This document shows positions 63,996 through 64,000 of a stretch of 64,000 nt of DNA, piece after piece (position 1 is the stretch's first letter; each line of letters opens with the position of its first letter). The DNA comes from Alicyclobacillus acidocaldarius subsp. acidocaldarius Tc-4-1 (lineage in GTDB: Bacteria > Bacillota > Bacilli > Alicyclobacillales > Alicyclobacillaceae). The stretch spans positions 910,765 to 974,764 of the forward strand of contig NC_017167.1 of the NCBI RefSeq assembly GCF_000219875.1. The letters are read 5' to 3'. The notes beneath the pieces were generated by a model. It saw nothing but the letters and a program-made list of their open reading frames with translations. It ran no database searches and had not been told where the DNA came from. The position numbers were made by a program, and so were the translations under genes.

Positions 63996-64000
63996 ATGAT
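63996..64000 (+). other. possible start of a gene cut by the window edge
   Basis: ATG 63996 follows GGAGTGGGAGTGGG, and an extended -10 box (TGTGGTATCAT) lies about 40 bases upstream. An in-frame ATG at 63978 is an alternative. Only the first bases are visible, so nothing can be said about the product. Confidence 0.3.

Overview
The window reads as ordinary chromosome of a high-GC Bacillota. Gene content points to an Alicyclobacillus-like thermoacidophile, which is an inference: a Bacillus-type DeoR-fruK-fruBC cluster, HisZ plus short HisG, a thiamin-class YkoE/YkoDC ECF transporter, FMN and TPP riboswitches, TagO-type and CtaB enzymes, strong GGAGG ribosome binding sites and frequent GTG/TTG starts. 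I saw no rRNA, tRNA, CRISPR array, insertion sequence or prophage.

Layout. 1-4.7 kb: end of an upstream gene, a 55-residue protein, a thioredoxin, an acyl-CoA synthetase-like protein that has lost its catalytic features, thioredoxin reductase and a Gln/Gly/Met/Tyr-rich repeat protein. 4.7-8.7 kb: fructose PTS, with IIA divergent from fruR-fruK-IIBC. 8.8-14.7 kb: amidase, DUF423 protein, S9 peptidase with EamA transporter, YdeI-like protein. 14.8-15.7 kb: an ArsR repressor followed by a decayed SdpI-like gene. 15.7-18.8 kb: SWIM protein and a Cys/Met PLP enzyme. 18.9-25.0 kb: a five-gene operon of methyltransferase, TPP-dependent E1 alpha and beta, AMP-forming acyl-CoA ligase and FMN hydroxyacid oxidase. 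25-28.3 kb: Maf, BaiN-like flavoprotein, EamA transporter. 28.4-36.3 kb: iron alcohol dehydrogenase, then a LacI-controlled oligosaccharide operon (repressor, GDE-type glucosidase, binding protein, two permeases). 36.4-41.5 kb: aconitase, TagO-like transferase, CtaB. 41.6-45.4 kb: two MDR dehydrogenases, IspG, a LysM mini-protein.

45.4-52.0 kb: compact histidine operon hisZ-G-D-B-H-A-F-IE with most genes overlapping; hisC and the histidinol-phosphatase are not here. 52.1-56.3 kb: small protein, EamA transporter, MFS remnant, quinone-oxidoreductase-like protein, APC permease. 56.3-60.1 kb: FMN riboswitch, terminator and ribD-ribE-ribBA-ribH. 60.1-64 kb: a 60130-60406 stretch with no gene, a two-helix mini-protein, then a TPP riboswitch and terminator controlling ykoE and a fused YkoD-YkoC protein.

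The observations most worth following are the five-gene E1/ligase/oxidase operon, the catalytically degenerate acyl-CoA synthetase paralogue beside the thioredoxin genes, the array of GAAAACGTTTCC sites reaching into the glucosidase coding sequence, the repeat protein at 4.0-4.7 kb, and the intact SdpR-like repressor whose partner gene is broken. All family calls are by motif recognition; no database search was possible.
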